Position numbers and translations under genes: made by a program. A DNA stretch of 64,000 nucleotides from Methyloligella halotolerans (GTDB taxonomy: Bacteria; Pseudomonadota; Alphaproteobacteria; Rhizobiales; Methyloligellaceae), in the NCBI RefSeq assembly GCF_001708935.1, contig NZ_MASI01000004.1, positions 231,140 through 295,139 on the forward strand. Direction: 5' to 3'. Positions 37,442 through 47,035 of this stretch are shown in pieces. Positions within the stretch are counted from its first letter, which is position 1; each line of letters begins with the position of its first letter. A model generated the notes under the pieces. That model made no database searches. It was not told the DNA's origin and saw only the letters and a list, made by a program, of their open reading frames with translations.

Positions 37442-38047
37442 CTACGGCGTGGGCTTCGCCAATTCTTCACATGCGGCATGGCGCGGGCACGACACCATGT
37501 GATCGTTCACCAGCCCCATGCTCTGCATCATGGCGTAAAGCGTGGTGGGGCCGCAAAAGCGGAACCCCCGCGCCTTTAGCGCCTTGGAGAGCGCACGGCT
37601 CTCCGCTGTCTCTGCCGGAACTTCGGAAAGCGAACGGAACCGGTTCTGGATGGGAGCTCCGTCGACGAAGCTCCAGATGAATTGGCTGAAGCCTTCCTTC
37701 CCATCGAGCTCCAGAAAGGCCTGGGCATTGCCGATGGCGGCTTCGATCTTCCCCCGATGACGGATAATCCCGGGATCGGCGACCAAGGCGTCCACCTTGT
37801 CCGGCCCGAAGCGAGCGACCTTTTCCGGATCGAAATTCTCGAACACCTCCCGGAAGCGCTCCCGCTTTCGCAGGATCGTGATCCAGGACAGCCCGGCCTG
37901 GAAACCTTCCAGCACCAGCTTCTCGAAAAGCGCCCGGGCATCGTGCTGGGGCACGCCCCACTCGTTGTCGTGATAGGCGATGTAGAGCGGATCGCTCCCG
38001 GCCCAGCCGCAGCGCGTTCCGTCTGCGGGGATCTCTTCGGTTCTCAT
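37442..38047 (-). CDS. tag: DNA-3-methyladenine glycosylase I
   Basis: A 201-residue alkylation-repair glycosylase. It shows CGWAGSDPLYIAYHDNEWG (residues 13-31), FEKLVLEGFQAGLSWITIL and the C-terminal RGFRFCGPTTLYAMMQSMG. Zinc ligands expected in Tag are present as the early Cys, the His of YHDNEWG and the late CPRH. The ATG at 38047 overlaps the ygfZ stop by four bases (ATGA), indicating coupling to ygfZ. Confidence 0.94.
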   Translation of the reverse strand: MRTEEIPADGTRCGWAGSDPLYIAYHDNEWGVPQHDARALFEKLVLEGFQAGLSWITILRKRERFREVFENFDPEKVARFGPDKVDALVADPGIIRHRGKIEAAIGNAQAFLELDGKEGFSQFIWSFVDGAPIQNRFRSLSEVPAETAESRALSKALKARGFRFCGPTTLYAMMQSMGLVNDHMVSCPRHAACEELAKPTP

Positions 38048-38919
38048 GCCGTGGCGGCCTCGGTCGGCACCTCGAAGCTCGCCCAGTCGGGCTGAACCAG
38101 CCGGACGACGGTGCCGCCGCAGCACAAGCGCTCGCCTTTGGCAATCGCATCGGCCGCGCGGTCGAGCCGGATGAGCGCGAGGCCCCGGCTTCCACTCACG
38201 GAGGTCAGGTTGCCGAGCGAGCCGCCGTCTGCCTCTACTGCCGTGCCGGGCTCGGGCAGGGGCCCTTCACCGATCAGCGGCACGACGCGTTTCCGTGCCG
38301 TACCGCGATGCTGCATGCGGGAGACGACCTCCTGGCCGACGAAGCAGCCTTTGCGGAAATCGACGCCGTTCAGCTGATCGAACAGCGCTTCATGCGGGAA
38401 AGCCTGGCCGTACTCGAAGTCGTTCCCGCCGGCGGGAACGCCGAGCGCGATCCGCTCTGCGTCATACTCCGCCTCGTAGGTCTCGGGACACTCGATCGCG
38501 GCGAAAGCCTCTTCCGTGAGAAGCAGGCGCTCGCCCAGCGCGGCAAGACGCGGATCGGGAAACGCGACGATCTCCTCCGGCAGCGCGGGTGCCACGCCGA
38601 GCACCACGGCCGCCTTCAGTTCAGGCTTTGGCGTGATCTCCGCCTTGGCGCGCAGCTTGTAGAGCGTGAGCCGCTTCGTGAGGTCATCGGCCAGCTCGGC
38701 CGGGCAATCGATCAGATAGCCGCCCGCCCCGTCGCCGACGATCAAGAAGTCGAACAGGATCTTGCCTTGCGGCGTCAGCAATCCGGCATGGATGCCGAGC
38801 CCGTCGCCCGCCCGCTCCATCGAATTGGTTATGATGCCTTGGAGAAACTTCTCCGCCTCCGGTCCGGAGACGCCGATCACGGCGCGGTCGGCAAGTAGGA
38901 TCTTCCGGCAATCGCTCAT
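38044..38919 (-). CDS. ygfZ: folate-binding protein YgfZ / tRNA-modifying and Fe-S assembly factor
   Basis: A 291-residue GcvT-like protein, a tetrahydrofolate-dependent helper in iron-sulfur and tRNA-modification biology. The diagnostic motif KGCFVGQEVVSRMQHRG is at about residues 185-201. It starts ILLADRAVIGVSGPEAEKFL and has FDFLIVGDGAGGYLIDCP. It precedes and overlaps tag, and is divergent from dihydroorotase (145-bp gap without other features). Confidence 0.92.
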   Translation of the reverse strand: MSDCRKILLADRAVIGVSGPEAEKFLQGIITNSMERAGDGLGIHAGLLTPQGKILFDFLIVGDGAGGYLIDCPAELADDLTKRLTLYKLRAKAEITPKPELKAAVVLGVAPALPEEIVAFPDPRLAALGERLLLTEEAFAAIECPETYEAEYDAERIALGVPAGGNDFEYGQAFPHEALFDQLNGVDFRKGCFVGQEVVSRMQHRGTARKRVVPLIGEGPLPEPGTAVEADGGSLGNLTSVSGSRGLALIRLDRAADAIAKGERLCCGGTVVRLVQPDWASFEVPTEAATA

Positions 38920-39064
38920 GGGCTAAAGCTCGTGGGACTAAAGATGGCTCAGGTCTTGAGATGGCTCCGCACCGGCATCTCTGCTAGCAAGGCTTCAGAT
39001 GTATTGAAGCGCTGGAGCCGCCGCAAGGTGGCGCCGCCCCACGACGCTGAGGAGAGCGCCTTTC

Positions 39065-40398
39065 GTGAGCTACGACCTGCTGATCAAGAACGGAACCGTC
39101 GTCAATCATGCCGGCGAAACCCAGGCGGATATCGCGGTCGAGAACGGTCGCATCGCGGCTATCGGCAAGATCGACGACAGCGCCGCCGAAACCATCGACG
39201 CGACCGGGCTCCATATCTTGCCGGGCGCATCGATACCCAGGTCCACTTCCGCGAGCCCGGCGGCGAGCACAAGGAGGATCTGGCGAGCGGCAGCCGTTCT
39301 GCGGTCATGGGCGGTGTGACGGCCGTCTTCGAGATGCCCAACACGAAGCCCGAAACCACCACAGAAGAGGCCTTAAAGGACAAGATCGACCGGGCCTTGG
39401 GCCGCATGCATTGCGACTTCGCTTTCTATGTCGGAGCGACCCGGGAGAACGTGAACCAGCTCAGCCGTCTGGAGAAGTTGCCTGGCGCCGCAGGCATCAA
39501 GGTCTTCCTCGGCTCCTCGACGGGCGATCTCCTGGTGGATGACGAGGACGTCCTCGATCAGGTGCTGTCACAGATCACGCGGCGTGCAGCCTTCCATTCC
39601 GAACATGAAGGACGGCTGAAGTCGCGCCTCGACATTCGCCGCGAAGACGATCCCGCGAGCCACACCGAATGGCGGGATGCCGAAGCCGCGCTCAGCTCCA
39701 CCACGGCACTGATCCGCGCGGCCCGGCGCGCCGGCAAGCGAATCCACGTGCTCCATGTGTCGACCGGCGCGGAGATGGAGCTGCTTGCGCTCCACAAGGA
39801 CGTTGCGAGCGTCGAGGTCACGCCCCAGCATCTCCTCCTCGAAGCGGATGAGGCCTACGCGCGGCTCGGCACGAAAGCCCAGATGAACCCGCCGCTTCGC
39901 GATGCCGCCCATCAGCAGCTGATCTGGTGGGGCCTGGAGCAGGGCGTGGTCGACGTGCTCGGCTCCGATCACGCACCCCATACTCTTGAGGAGAAGGCGA
40001 AGCCGTACCCCGCATCGCCATCCGGCATGCCGGGCGTCCAGACCCTCGTCCCCGTCATGCTCGATCAGGTCAATCAAGGGAAGCTCAGCCTCGCCCGCTT
40101 CGTCGACCTCACCAGCGCAGGCGCCCAGCGTCTCTTCTCCATCGCGGGCAAGGGCCGCATCGCGGTCGGCTACGACGCCGACTTCACCATCGTCGATATG
40201 AAGCGTGAAGAGACCATCGAGGACGAGTGGGTCGCGAGCAAATGCTCCTGGACGCCCTTCGCCGGCCGCCGCGTGAAAGGCTGGCCCGTGGGCACCTTCA
40301 TCCGCGGCTACAGGGCCATGTGGGAGGGTGAGCTGACCGAGCCCAAAGGCCGTCCGGTTCGCTTCGGCGAGGCTTTGCAGCCAGAGCGGGACGACTGA
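39065..40398 (+). CDS. dihydroorotase, PyrC/PyrX-like amidohydrolase (one frameshift)
   Basis: About 444 residues after repair. A cyclic amidohydrolase with an N-terminal SYDLLIKNGTVVNHAGETQA, metal-binding IDTQVHFREPG (HxR replaces the usual HxH), later HSEHEGRL, HVLHVSTGAEMELL and LGSDHAPH. The set fits class I dihydroorotase-like enzymes of pyrimidine synthesis; some rhizobia carry such a paralogue. The frame slips at 39228/39229: THATGLHILPG-type residues (reading GLHILPGA) are in the first frame and IDTQVHFREPG in the second. One added base restores the consensus PGAIDTQVH. The start is GTG with GAGGAG upstream. Confidence 0.85.
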
Positions 40399-40409
40399 CG
40401 CCGACCCGC

Positions 40410-41099
40410 TTACTTTTTGAAATAATGTAAAATTCCGCGATCCGAGATGCCGGCCCGGTGACCGGTATACTTGCCCGCCTTCATCATCTTCACCGCTTGT
40501 TTCGGCGGCACGATGCGGAACAGCTCCACCTGCTCGACAGGCGTGAGCTTGGTGAGATCGCGCTCGGCGAAATAGGGCCAGATATACATGACGCTGTCTT
40601 TGCGCTCGATCTTCACGAAGCCCGACGAGAACACGTTGAGGATGTCCGCCAGGATGTCCCGCCCCGATCCGTCGACCGACCGCTTCTTCCAATAGGCGAT
40701 CGGGTCCGTGCTCGGCCCGTTCCGCACCATCGGTTTCAGCCCGTTCGATTCCAGGACCGGACGCATGGCTTCGAGATCGCCTGTCTGGGCAGCCTCGATA
40801 ATCTGAGCCAGATTTTCCTGCACCCGCTGCGGCAGCGACGAGACGTCGAATTGCGGTTCCGGACCATTGTCCGCGGCTGCCCCGGTCTCGGCTTTTTCGC
40901 CTTCCGGCATCGGAAGCGGCGCGGTGCTCTGAGGCCGCACCTGTTCGTTGGCGGCGAGCAGGCGAGGGCGCGAATCCCCACCGTTTGCCGCGCTTCCCGT
41001 CACTGCAGCCGGCGCTGGGTCGTTGCCGTAGACAAGCATCGCGACGCCCGCTACCAATGCAAACACGGTCCCGATGAAGGTTTTTCCGAAGAGATTCAT
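40410..41099 (-). CDS. conserved hypothetical protein with N-terminal membrane segment
   Basis: A 229-residue protein. The ATG at 41099 has GAGGAG six bases upstream and opens a hydrophobic segment (FIGTVFALVAGVAMLVYG), either a signal peptide or an anchor. A Pro/Glu/Ala-rich linker follows; from about residue 85 the protein is well ordered, with QRVQENLAQIIEAAQTGDLE and YIWPYFAERDLTKLTP. Similar proteins are present in Hyphomicrobiales, without function, as far as I recall. It is divergent from the LysE gene (103-bp gap). Confidence 0.7.
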   Translation of the reverse strand: MNLFGKTFIGTVFALVAGVAMLVYGNDPAPAAVTGSAANGGDSRPRLLAANEQVRPQSTAPLPMPEGEKAETGAAADNGPEPQFDVSSLPQRVQENLAQIIEAAQTGDLEAMRPVLESNGLKPMVRNGPSTDPIAYWKKRSVDGSGRDILADILNVFSSGFVKIERKDSVMYIWPYFAERDLTKLTPVEQVELFRIVPPKQAVKMMKAGKYTGHRAGISDRGILHYFKK

Positions 41100-41202
41100 G
41101 CATCGCTCCTCAATGGGTGGATCGAATATCACACCCCGCACGGCAAATTCAGGGCGAGCCGAGCGGTCCTCGAACTTCCCTACAAACGAGGTCTAGACCG
41201 CC

Positions 41203-41868
41203 TTGGTTGCTGGCGCTCAAATTGTATTTTCCGGCATCCAGCTGGTTTTGGTCGGATTGGTCATCGGCATCCTTGTGGCTGCTCCCATGGGGCCGGTCAA
41301 CGTGCTGGTCATTCAGCGCGCCGTCGCACGCGGCTTTTCCGGTGGGCTCGCAGCCGGCCTCGGCGCCGTGCTCGGCGATGGTCTGCTGGCTTTCATCGCC
41401 GCCTTCAGCCTGACCGCCGTGTCCGATTTGATGATGGCCTATTCCCAGTGGATCCAGATCATCGGCGGGCTGATCCTGCTGGCTTTCGGCATCGCGCTTT
41501 TCATGGCCCGGCCCGTTCTCGAGGTCGCGCCGGAGGATCGCTCGAGCCTGTCCAAGCATATGGGGATCATCCCCCAGACCTTCCTGCTGACGGTCAGCAA
41601 TCCTGGCGCGATCCTCGGTATGCTCGCCATCTTCGGCGGCTTGGGATCGCTGATCGGGGGGCTGGAGACTTATCTCGAGGCGCTGATCGTCGTGGCCTCG
41701 GTGATGGGCGGAAGCCTGCTCTGGTGGCTCGGCCTGTCCGAGATCATCGCTCTGATCCGTCATCGGCTGACGGAAGAGCGGCTCCGAATCGTCAATCGGA
41801 TTGCCGGCACGGTGCTGCTGGCGTTCGGCGTCGGACTGCTGGTGAAGGCTGCTATCGAAGCGCTTTAA
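41203..41868 (+). CDS. LysE family translocator
   Basis: A 221-residue inner-membrane exporter of the LysE/RhtB superfamily with about six hydrophobic segments. The N-terminal signature is IGILVAAPMGPVNVLVIQRA; a second conserved element is TVSNPGAILGMLAIFGG, which sits where the family has NPK/NP-type motifs. Substrates in the family are amino acids or similar small metabolites; none can be assigned here. The start is TTG at 41203, with no strong Shine-Dalgarno. Confidence 0.85.
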   Translation: MVAGAQIVFSGIQLVLVGLVIGILVAAPMGPVNVLVIQRAVARGFSGGLAAGLGAVLGDGLLAFIAAFSLTAVSDLMMAYSQWIQIIGGLILLAFGIALFMARPVLEVAPEDRSSLSKHMGIIPQTFLLTVSNPGAILGMLAIFGGLGSLIGGLETYLEALIVVASVMGGSLLWWLGLSEIIALIRHRLTEERLRIVNRIAGTVLLAFGVGLLVKAAIEAL

Positions 41869-41902
41869 GGCTCACGCGAAGGCGAGAGCGGCTTGGCCTG
41901 GG

Positions 41903-42169
41903 CTAGTGGGTGTTCCGCTTGACCGTGAACTCGCCATTGGTGACGCGGCGGGAAAGATTACCGGCCATCTTGGCGACGGCGTCCTCGCCATAGATCGAGA
42001 TCAGATCCGCGAAGGCCGCGAACAGCGCGGCATTGGCGAGCATCTCCGGCTCGATCCCGTCGAGCAGCGCCTCTTCCCACGCATCGAGAATGTAGGACAG
42101 CGCGGCTTCCTTGTGATCGTCATCGGCAAGTCCGGCGACGCTCTCGTTGATTGATAACGTGCGATACAA
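41903..42169 (-). CDS. conserved hypothetical small acidic protein
   Basis: An 88-residue all-helical acidic protein, about half of it in AALSYILDAWEEALLDGIEP and AALFAAFADLISIYGEDAVA. I recognise the pattern as a widespread alphaproteobacterial family of unknown function but cannot name it. It converges on the LysE gene with 34 bp between stops. Confidence 0.65.
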   Translation of the reverse strand: MYRTLSINESVAGLADDDHKEAALSYILDAWEEALLDGIEPEMLANAALFAAFADLISIYGEDAVAKMAGNLSRRVTNGEFTVKRNTH

Positions 42170-42284
42170 TTCGGCTTCTCCCTCGCGCGAAACGCGTATG
42201 TGTCATCGCTCACTAGCATGTGGCCAAGGGAGCTGCCGGTTAGAGTGACCAAACCGTTAACAAGTAAGGTTTACGCCGCGTCCC

Positions 42285-42905
42285 TCACTCGCGCGATTGC
42301 GCCGTGTCCCGGGTCTCTGCGGTGTCGTCGGATTCGGTTTCTTCTTCCGCTGCATCCGCATCCCGGCTGCCCGAAGGGTTCGCGAGGGCGAGCGCGATCT
42401 TCGCGCCTTCGTCTGTGAAGCGGTCGATGGCGGTGGTCGCCGACGGGTTGCAGTTGCGATAGGTGCGGCGGAAACCGCGATAGCCGTCGTTGAAGGAATT
42501 CACCAGCCGCGCCCGGCGCACCGCCGTGGTGCCCTCGCTTTTCACCAGCTCCTCCATCTGCTGACGCCACAGCTGGCCTTCGTCGGCGCCGCATAGCTCG
42601 CGCAGATAGTGGAGTGCCCCGAGGATCTCCGCGAGCCGCAGCAGCTTGTCGTCATAGGGCCGGTCGTCAGGCGGCGGGGGCGGAGGCGGAAGCTCCGCCT
42701 GCGGCTCGATGGGCGGAAGGTCGTTGCCCGGCGGCGGCGCAGGGGCCGGCTCCGGCGGCCGGGTGGGGCGGGAGCGTGGCTTGTCGTTGAACCATGGCGA
42801 CCAGAAAAACTGGGCTTTGGCCGCAGGCATCCCCGCCGTCAGGCCCGTGGCGAGCCAGCAGCAGGCAGCAAGCGCGAGTATGTACGGTCTGGCCCGATTT
42901 CCCAT
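42285..42905 (-). CDS. TIGR02301 family secreted protein
   Basis: A 206-residue protein with a signal peptide (LALAACCWLATGLTAGMPAA, cut near AAKA), a Pro-rich linker (PEPAPAPPPGNDLPP; PPPPPPPDDRPYD) and a conserved C-terminal domain: KLLRLAEILGALHYLRELCG, WRQQMEELVKSE and FRRTYRNCNPSA, with the two cysteines probably paired. This is the TIGR02301 rhizobial family of unknown function. An acidic Asp/Glu/Thr tail ends it. Confidence 0.82.
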   Translation of the reverse strand: MGNRARPYILALAACCWLATGLTAGMPAAKAQFFWSPWFNDKPRSRPTRPPEPAPAPPPGNDLPPIEPQAELPPPPPPPDDRPYDDKLLRLAEILGALHYLRELCGADEGQLWRQQMEELVKSEGTTAVRRARLVNSFNDGYRGFRRTYRNCNPSATTAIDRFTDEGAKIALALANPSGSRDADAAEEETESDDTAETRDTAQSRE

Positions 42906-43019
42906 CAGATTTGACTAGCGCTTCCCCGGAGGGAAATCCAGCCGAAGCGGGGGCTCTGGCGGACGAAGCTCGAGAACGGAAATAGACAGGTTGAGATGGG
43001 TTGCCCTGTGGAAAGGGCG

Positions 43020-43649
43020 CTAGCCCTTGTCGAACAGGGCGTCGATCGCGTCCTGGCCGCTCGCAGCCTGGTCGGCCTCATCTTCGGGCGAACCGCTGAC
43101 CTCGCCGATGGCGATGGCATTGGCCGCATGTATCAGATCCCGCAGACGCATTGATCCCTCGAAGCAGAGCTCGGTCAGCGCATCCCGGTCGCCCTGGACC
43201 AACTGCAGCTGAACCCTCTCCACGAGGATTCCGGCCTGCGTATGAAGCCGGGCGACGGCGGCATCGAATGCGCGCCGGATATCTTGCGGCGCCCGGTGAT
43301 AGGCCGCGATGGCCAGATTCTTGTCCCGGAAGCCCGAAGCGGTGAAATGCTCTTCGTATGTGATGGGCCGCCAGCCGGAGAGATCCTCGGCGAACTCCTC
43401 GGGCTCCGACGCGACCGCCTCAAGAAGCATGACCAACTCGTGGAAATGATTCAGGTAATCGCTGGCGAGCAGAGTGGCTTCATTGATGTTGGTGCCGGGG
43501 ATATGGGACCGGAAGTGGTTCACCATGGCCGACCGGAAGGCCGCAACGATGTCTTCGCGGCTCACCTCTCGTTCAAGGTCGACCTCGTCAGGCTTGTCAT
43601 CCGTCGGTCGACGCCCCAACATTCCTGTTTCTCGCTTTAGCCCCATCAC
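43020..43649 (-). CDS. hypothetical protein, no recognised domain
   Basis: A 209-residue soluble, mostly helical, acidic protein. Visible segments are ATLLASDYLNHFHELVMLLE, WRPITYEEHFTASGFRDKNL and AFDAAVARLHTQAGILVERV. There is no signal peptide and no enzyme motif I know; DYLNHFHE could bind metal but that is speculation. It is divergent from the SRAP gene across 53 bp. Codon use looks normal for the window, so it is probably a real lineage-specific gene. Confidence 0.65.
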   Translation of the reverse strand: MMGLKRETGMLGRRPTDDKPDEVDLEREVSREDIVAAFRSAMVNHFRSHIPGTNINEATLLASDYLNHFHELVMLLEAVASEPEEFAEDLSGWRPITYEEHFTASGFRDKNLAIAAYHRAPQDIRRAFDAAVARLHTQAGILVERVQLQLVQGDRDALTELCFEGSMRLRDLIHAANAIAIGEVSGSPEDEADQAASGQDAIDALFDKG

Positions 43650-43664
43650 GAGAGCAGTCTTCGC

Positions 43665-43677
43665 GTAACAGGGTTAC
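43665..43677. promoter_or_regulatory. small dyad between the hypothetical gene and the SRAP gene
   Basis: GTAAC-AGG-GTTAC, repeated once more as GGGTTAC eight bases on. It lies between two divergent starts and could be a protein-binding site; it does not match the alphaproteobacterial LexA box. Confidence 0.3.
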
Positions 43678-43702
43678 CAAAGGGTTACGGTCCCGCCCAA
43701 CC

Positions 43703-44385
43703 ATGTGTTCTCGCTACACTTTATCGGCTCCGCCCGACGCGGTGCGTGCATTTTTCGCCTATAGAGAGCAACCGAACTTTCCTGCACGTTATAATATCGC
43801 CCCGACGCAGCCGGTACCGGTGGTGATTCGCGGCGACGACGGCAGCCCGCAATTCGTGCTCATGCGCTGGGGTTTCATCCCGGCCTATGTGAAAGGCGAC
43901 GAGCGTCCGCCCGTGCTGATCAACGCGCGCAGCGAGACCGTGGCCGAGAAGCCGGCCTTCCGCGCGGCTTTCAAGCGGCGCCGCTGCCTGCTTCCGGCAG
44001 ACGGGTTCTACGAATGGACCGGGCCGAAGGGGGCAAAGCGTCCGTTCCTGCTGGATCGGCTCGATGGCGGCCTGTTCGGCTTTGCCGGGATTTGGGAATG
44101 CTGGCAGGACCGCAAGAACGGTGGCGAGATCGACACGGTGGCGATCCTGACCTGCGGCGCGAACACTGTCGTGGGCCGTCTCCACGACCGCATGCCCGTC
44201 ATCCTCCAGCCGGAGCAGTTCGAGACGTGGCTCGGCGGCGAGGAGACCGACCTTGGCGACGCGAGCGCCTGATGCGTCCGGCGGCCGAAGACGTTCTGCA
44301 GGCGACGGAGATGGATCCGAGGATCAACAACTCGAAGATCGACGAGCCTGGCATCCAGCAGCCGGTCCAGCCCGCGCTCCTTTAG
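43703..44385 (+). CDS. SOS response-associated peptidase / abasic-site crosslinking protein (SRAP, HMCES/YedK; one frameshift)
   Basis: About 227 residues after repair. SRAP proteins form a covalent bond with abasic sites in single-stranded DNA. Cys2 (after Met removal) is the nucleophile in MCSRYTLSAP; RYNIAPTQPVPVV, NARSETVAEKPAFR, CLLPADGFYEWTGPKG and the His in GRLHDRMPVIL complete the site. Translation stops early at 44270-44272, yet one added C in the CC at 44268-44269 continues into LMRPAAEDVLQA and RINNSKIDEPGIQQP, the usual family C-terminus. All catalytic residues lie before the break. Confidence 0.87.
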
Positions 44386-44412
44386 GTCCGGCATTCGCCC
44401 CTTCTTGGCGTC

Positions 44413-44432
44413 ATCCCGGCGAAAACCGGGAT
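44413..44432. repeat. REP-like hairpin
   Basis: ATCCCGG-CGAAAA-CCGGGAT, preceded by GCGTC, in the gap between the SRAP and FAD-dehydrogenase genes. It resembles the interspersed elements near 57000 and 60200. Confidence 0.5.
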
Positions 44433-44533
44433 CCCGTAAACAGCGAAGGCGCGGCTGCAACTCGCTTCATGGCCTCCATGGTTCGAGACGCGAGCTGCCC
44501 TAGCCCTCACCATGGGGGATAGCCCAGCCCCCG

Positions 44534-45961
44534 CTAAACCACCTTGCCCGGATTGAGGATGCCCTTCGGATCGAGCGTGCGCTTGATCGAGCGCATGAGC
44601 TCCAACTCGACCTCGGATTTGGCGTGGGGAAGCATGTCCCGCTTCGCCTGACCGACCCCATGCTCCGCCGAGATGGAGCCGCCGAGATCCAGCACGATCT
44701 CGTGCACCGCCGCGTTCACCGCTTCCCAGTGGGACAGGAAGATCGCCTTATCCTGTCCCGGGGGCTGGCTGATATTGTAGTGGATGTTGCCGTCGCCGTA
44801 GTGGCCGAAGGGAACGGGCCGCGCGCCCGGCACCATGAGCTGGATAAGCTGATCGGCCCGGGTGATGAACTCCGGAATGTCGGCGACCGGCACCGAGACG
44901 TCGTGCTTTATGCTGCCGCCTTCGTATTTCTGAGCCTCGCTCATATCTTCACGCAGACGCCACAGGGCGCCGGCCTGATCGAGGGAATGGGCGATGGTGC
45001 CGTCGGCGATCTCGCCCGCTTCCAGCGCTTCCGCCAACAGGGCCTCGACGCCGGAAGCCAGCCCGGCATCGGCATTGGCGGAGGAGAACTCCACCAGCGC
45101 GTACCAGGCATGGGACTTCTGGAGTGGATCCTTGGTGCCCTCGAAATGGCGGGTCACGAACTCGATCCCGATGCGCGGGATGATCTCGAACGCCGTCAGC
45201 TCCGTGGCCCCGAACTGATAGGCCCGATCAAAGAACGCCGCCGCATCCTGTAGGGAGCGAAACCCGACCATGGCGGTGGCCGTCTCGGCGGGAATCGGGA
45301 ACAGCCGAATGACCGCGGCGGTGATCACGCCGAGCGTGCCCTCCGCCCCCATGAAAAGATGCTTCAGGTCGTAGCCGCTATTGTCCTTGCGGAGCGGTTT
45401 CAGCCCGTCCCAGACGCGCCCGTCGGCGAGCACCACTTCCAGGCCCAGGACCAGATCGCGCGCATTCCCGTAGGCGAGCACCGCCGTGCCCCCGGCGTTG
45501 GTGGAGAGCACGCCGCCGATCTGGCAGCTGCCTTCCGAGGCGATACGCAACGGAAAAAGGCGATGCGCATTGAGGGCCACGTCCTGAGCCTGAGCCAGCA
45601 CCAGCCCGGCCTCGACGGTCATGCAGTTCCCGGCAAGATCGATCTCGCGGATCCGATTGAGCCGGGAAAGATTAAGCAGGATCTCATCGCCGGCCTCGGA
45701 GGGGATCTGCCCGCCCACCAGCCCCGTATTGCCGCCCTGGGGTACGATGGCCGTTCCGGTCTGGTTGGCCAGTGCCAGGATCTGGGAGACCTCGTCGACG
45801 CTGCCGGGCATCAGGACGAGTGCCGCCTTGCCGTGATAACGGTCGCGCCATTCGTGCAGATAGGGCGCCATCGCGCCCGCATCGGAGATGGCGTGGGCTT
45901 CGCCGACGATGGCGACGAATTGCTGGAGGATGTCGGGGGAGGGCGCCTTGAGCTCTGCCAT
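44534..45961 (-). CDS. FAD-binding oxidoreductase (D-lactate / 2-hydroxyglutarate dehydrogenase-like, GlcD family)
   Basis: A 475-residue flavoprotein. The FAD-binding PCMH domain has VPQGGNTGLVGGQIPSEAGD (about residues 73-92) and GGVLSTNAGGTAVLAYGN; the C-terminal FAD-linked oxidase domain has PFGHYGDGNIHYNISQP and ISAEHGVGQAKRDML, both conserved with D-2-hydroxyglutarate and D-lactate dehydrogenases. It oxidises a D-2-hydroxy acid; which one is not determined. It lies 10 bp downstream of the TsaC gene on the same strand, so co-transcription is likely. Confidence 0.9.
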   Translation of the reverse strand: MAELKAPSPDILQQFVAIVGEAHAISDAGAMAPYLHEWRDRYHGKAALVLMPGSVDEVSQILALANQTGTAIVPQGGNTGLVGGQIPSEAGDEILLNLSRLNRIREIDLAGNCMTVEAGLVLAQAQDVALNAHRLFPLRIASEGSCQIGGVLSTNAGGTAVLAYGNARDLVLGLEVVLADGRVWDGLKPLRKDNSGYDLKHLFMGAEGTLGVITAAVIRLFPIPAETATAMVGFRSLQDAAAFFDRAYQFGATELTAFEIIPRIGIEFVTRHFEGTKDPLQKSHAWYALVEFSSANADAGLASGVEALLAEALEAGEIADGTIAHSLDQAGALWRLREDMSEAQKYEGGSIKHDVSVPVADIPEFITRADQLIQLMVPGARPVPFGHYGDGNIHYNISQPPGQDKAIFLSHWEAVNAAVHEIVLDLGGSISAEHGVGQAKRDMLPHAKSEVELELMRSIKRTLDPKGILNPGKVV

Positions 45962-45971
45962 GACGTGCCGC

Positions 45972-46925
45972 TCAGCGCTCCGCCGCCGCCCGCTGCAGCC
46001 GGTCGTTGATCGCCTCGCCGAGACCTTCGAAGGGGATCGGCATCACCGCGATACTGCCGGCCGCTGTCTCGTCCAGCGCGCGCAAGGCGTGGAAGAAATT
46101 CGCCGCCGCCTCCTGCAGGTCGCCGCTCTCGCTAAGATTGAAGGTGGGGCCGTCGAAGGGCGGAGCATCGGGGCCGAACGTCAGGAACGCCTCGCCCGGT
46201 TTGGGATCCGTCGCTCCGAGGCGGATCGCGCTGTCGGGCGCATAGTGGCTGGCAAGCTGCCCCGGCGAAAGTGGCGCGCCTTCAATGCCGCCGAAGCTGC
46301 TCAGCTTGCGCCCCAGAACCTCCTCGATCTCTTCCCGCGGCAGCGCGCCGCTGCGCAGGATCTGCGGCCCGTCCTCGGTGACGCGGATGACCGTTGATTC
46401 CAGGCCGATGGGGCAGCGTCCGCCGTCCAGGATGATGGCCGGCACATCGCCCAGCTCGGCATGGACGTCGGCGGCCGATGTCGGGCTGATCCGTCCCGAG
46501 CGGTTCGCGCTCGGCGCCGCGATTGGAAGCTGGGCGGTCTCCAGGAGGCGCCGCGCGACCTTGTGGGCCGGCGACCGGAGCGCGACCGTATCGAGACCCG
46601 AGGATACAAGCGGGCTCAAGGGGCAGTTCTCGAGACGCGGCAGAACCAGGGTCAGCGGACCCGGCCAGAACGCATCGGCCAGTTCCTCGGCGAGGGTCGA
46701 GAACGCGGCATATTCCGTGGCCGCGCCGAAATCGTGGACATGGACGATCAGCGGGTTGAAGCGAGGCCGCGACTTGGCGGCGAAGATGCCTGCGACCGCT
46801 GCACTGTCGAGCGCATTGGCCCCCAGGCCGTATACTGTCTCCGTCGGAAAGGCGACGAGCTCGCCCGCCGCCAGCGCGAGCGCTGCCCGGCTGAAATCGT
46901 TCTCGCTTCTGGCCACGATCTTCAT
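45972..46925 (-). CDS. L-threonylcarbamoyladenylate synthase, Sua5 type
   Basis: A 317-residue enzyme making threonylcarbamoyl-AMP for the t6A tRNA modification. The YrdC domain has AFPTETVYGLGANALDS, KSRPRFNPLIVHV, FWPGPLTLVLPR and PSANRSGRISPTSA. Unlike short TsaC, a C-terminal Sua5 domain is present (after about residue 205, beginning with PLSPGQLASHYAP). First gene of a pair with the FAD dehydrogenase, divergent from the deacetylase gene. Confidence 0.94.
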   Translation of the reverse strand: MKIVARSENDFSRAALALAAGELVAFPTETVYGLGANALDSAAVAGIFAAKSRPRFNPLIVHVHDFGAATEYAAFSTLAEELADAFWPGPLTLVLPRLENCPLSPLVSSGLDTVALRSPAHKVARRLLETAQLPIAAPSANRSGRISPTSAADVHAELGDVPAIILDGGRCPIGLESTVIRVTEDGPQILRSGALPREEIEEVLGRKLSSFGGIEGAPLSPGQLASHYAPDSAIRLGATDPKPGEAFLTFGPDAPPFDGPTFNLSESGDLQEAAANFFHALRALDETAAGSIAVMPIPFEGLGEAINDRLQRAAAER

Positions 46926-47035
46926 AACAAGGCGCCTTGGGTGATCCTCAGGCGTTCATCCCGCGTTCGCACCCTACGGTCAAGGTCGCCGCCGCCCAAG
47001 TTGCTGAAGCAGGATCGGCCACGCTACAAGGTGGT

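Noticed and set aside
43650..43702. LexA (SOS) box before the SRAP gene
   Set aside because: No GTTC-N7-GTTC or GAAC-N7-GAAC motif; only an unrelated small dyad is present.
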